Positions 63,142 to 64,000 of a DNA stretch of 64,000 bases are shown in pieces. A model generated the notes under the pieces. The model was given only the letters and a program-made list of their open reading frames with translations, ran no database searches and was not told where the DNA came from. Source of the stretch: Paenibacillus lutimineralis (GTDB taxonomy: Bacteria; Bacillota; Bacilli; Paenibacillales; Paenibacillaceae); assembly GCF_003991425.1 (NCBI RefSeq), contig NZ_CP034346.1, positions 967,501-1,031,500 on the forward strand, read 5' to 3'. Every line of letters begins with the position of its first letter. The stretch's first letter is position 1. A program made the translations under genes and the position numbers.

Positions 63142-63930
63142 ATGAAGAGTTTTCTGGGGAAGCCCGGGGTACTTGTTATTAGTCACGGGTCCCCTGATTT
63201 GGACTGGGTAGCCTTCGTCGACGAAGCGGTTGCAGGTGCGGTGGTAGAACTACAGGGAAATATCCCAATCGTATCCTCCTTTCTGGAGATTGTGGAAGGG
63301 CGGCTGATCCAAGACGGAATCGATCAGTTGGAAGCCTGGGGAGTGACAGATATTATCGTCATTCCGTTATTCGTCTCGTCGGGCAGTACTCATATCGATG
63401 AGATTTCATATGCACTTGGCATGAAGAGCACGCCGGAGAAGGAAACGGATTTAGAGCCTTTTTCTTTATCCGCTCGCGTGTTTTTTGGCGATCCGATCGA
63501 TGACGATCCGATCGTGGCAGAGATCGTCTGGGATAAGGTGAAGGAGCTGTCGACCAGGCCGGAGCGGGAAGTGCTGCTTCTCGTTGGCCATGGCAGTCGG
63601 CATGAGGGCTTCCGACAGCGCTGGGAGCGGGGGATCGCAGGACTATCCGCGCGTGTTGGTCGTCTCGGCGGTTTGGCTCATGCCGATTATGCGCTTCTAA
63701 GTCCGGATAGCTTACGCAGTAAAGTAAGCTATTGGCAGGAGGAGCGGGGCTATGAGGTGATCGTTGCTCCGCTATTTTTAAGTAAGGGCTACTTCACCGG
63801 TACAGTGATTCCATCTCGTCTAGAGGGACTATCTTATCGCTACCTGGGGGAGGCTTTATTGCCACATTCCAGGTTGTCCCGCTGGATATATCATCAGATA
63901 TTGAATATAATGGGATCATTGAAATTATGA
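63142..63930 (+). CDS. CbiX/SirB-family sirohydrochlorin chelatase-like protein
   Basis: A 262-residue protein with two CbiX modules. Each begins with a metal-binding His motif: LVISHGSPDLDWVAF (N-terminal) and LLVGHGSRHEGFRQRW (C-terminal). The family inserts cobalt, iron or nickel into sirohydrochlorin; no other tetrapyrrole genes are near, so the metal and pathway remain open. The start ATG 63142 follows CAGGGGGCATGTG. An upstream in-frame start would add 19 residues. Confidence 0.82.
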   Translation: MKSFLGKPGVLVISHGSPDLDWVAFVDEAVAGAVVELQGNIPIVSSFLEIVEGRLIQDGIDQLEAWGVTDIIVIPLFVSSGSTHIDEISYALGMKSTPEKETDLEPFSLSARVFFGDPIDDDPIVAEIVWDKVKELSTRPEREVLLLVGHGSRHEGFRQRWERGIAGLSARVGRLGGLAHADYALLSPDSLRSKVSYWQEERGYEVIVAPLFLSKGYFTGTVIPSRLEGLSYRYLGEALLPHSRLSRWIYHQILNIMGSLKL

Positions 63931-63951
63931 TAAACAGGTGGCGTTCAAGTA

Positions 63952-64000
63952 ATGAAAAAAGCTAGGCTTATCTATAATCCTACTTCCGGAAGGGAAGAAA
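63952..64000 (+). CDS. dgkB: Diacylglycerol/lipid kinase DgkB, N-terminal start (partial)
   Basis: Only 16 codons are present: MKKARLIYNPTSGREE. This is the conserved start of DgkB/YerQ-type lipid kinases (the N-P-x-S/T-G-R/K motif binds nucleotide), which recycle diacylglycerol from lipoteichoic acid synthesis. The ATG follows CAGGTGGCG. The gene continues past the window end. Confidence 0.75.
   Translation, partial: MKKARLIYNPTSGREE

Noticed and set aside
1..64000. tRNA, rRNA, CRISPR array, prophage or IS transposase
   Set aside because: I looked for CCA-ended cloverleaf sequences, regular spaced repeats, and integrase or DDE transposase motifs on both strands and saw none. The repeats present are short intergenic elements.

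Overview
The window is chromosomal DNA from a spore-forming, low-to-mid GC Gram-positive bacterium. It is most likely a Paenibacillus or a close relative. The evidence is strong AGGAGG-type ribosome sites, frequent GTG and TTG starts, a Bacillus-type purEKBCSQLF-MNHD operon with a PurR box and a guanine riboswitch, and relatives of Bacillus YerB, YerC, YerQ, YtrA/B and SpoIIP. Intergenic repeats with TAACGAAAC or TAACGGAA cores point the same way. I see no rRNA, tRNA, CRISPR, prophage or transposase gene.

Layout. 1-5.4 kb is accessory in character. It holds the tail of a sensor kinase, a four-fold 11-bp direct repeat that looks like a response-regulator site, a membrane-anchored PAF-acetylhydrolase-like hydrolase, an acidic orphan protein whose 3' end recurs as a decayed copy beyond a lipoprotein gene, a GNAT enzyme and a truncated beta-lactamase-family gene. 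5.5-22 kb is a run of mostly single genes: dGTPase, thymidine kinase, an SDR, an amidohydrolase, a kinase-like phosphotransferase, a probable spore-surface protein, a sulfurtransferase, TSUP and EamA transporters, topoisomerase III, a universal stress protein and an SH3-SpoIIP cell-wall hydrolase. Several genes of 45-70 codons lie between them.

22.1-37.3 kb is the complete de novo purine (IMP) operon. Its leader carries a PurR-box pair next to the promoter, then a guanine-class purine aptamer. The matching antiterminator/terminator lies about 230 nt further downstream than usual. Genes purE to purF are tightly coupled. About 750 bp of repeats then separate purF from purM, followed by purN, purH and purD.

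37.5-64 kb holds a DJ-1/PfpI protein, a ring-cleaving dioxygenase, threonine dehydratase, a GH43 beta-xylosidase next to a xylitol/sorbitol-type dehydrogenase, and a frameshifted MerR/TipAS regulator. Next come a GntR-controlled pair of ABC exporters with a probable operator, PhnA, a TetR-controlled ABC exporter with two operator-like palindromes, hydrolases and an extradiol dioxygenase. The end holds a YerB-like lipoprotein, a DUF47/PiT phosphate-uptake pair, CorA, GalU, a GT8 glycosyltransferase with a long Lys/Arg tail, a second protein with a basic tail, YerC, a CbiX-type chelatase and the start of a lipid kinase.

The observations most worth following are the purine riboswitch with its distant expression platform, the family of inverted-terminal repeat elements (two in tandem inside the pur operon), the decayed duplicate around the 2-4 kb locus, and the adjacent genes with Lys/Arg-rich tails. 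All function calls come from reading motifs and from memory of the families. No database search was run.
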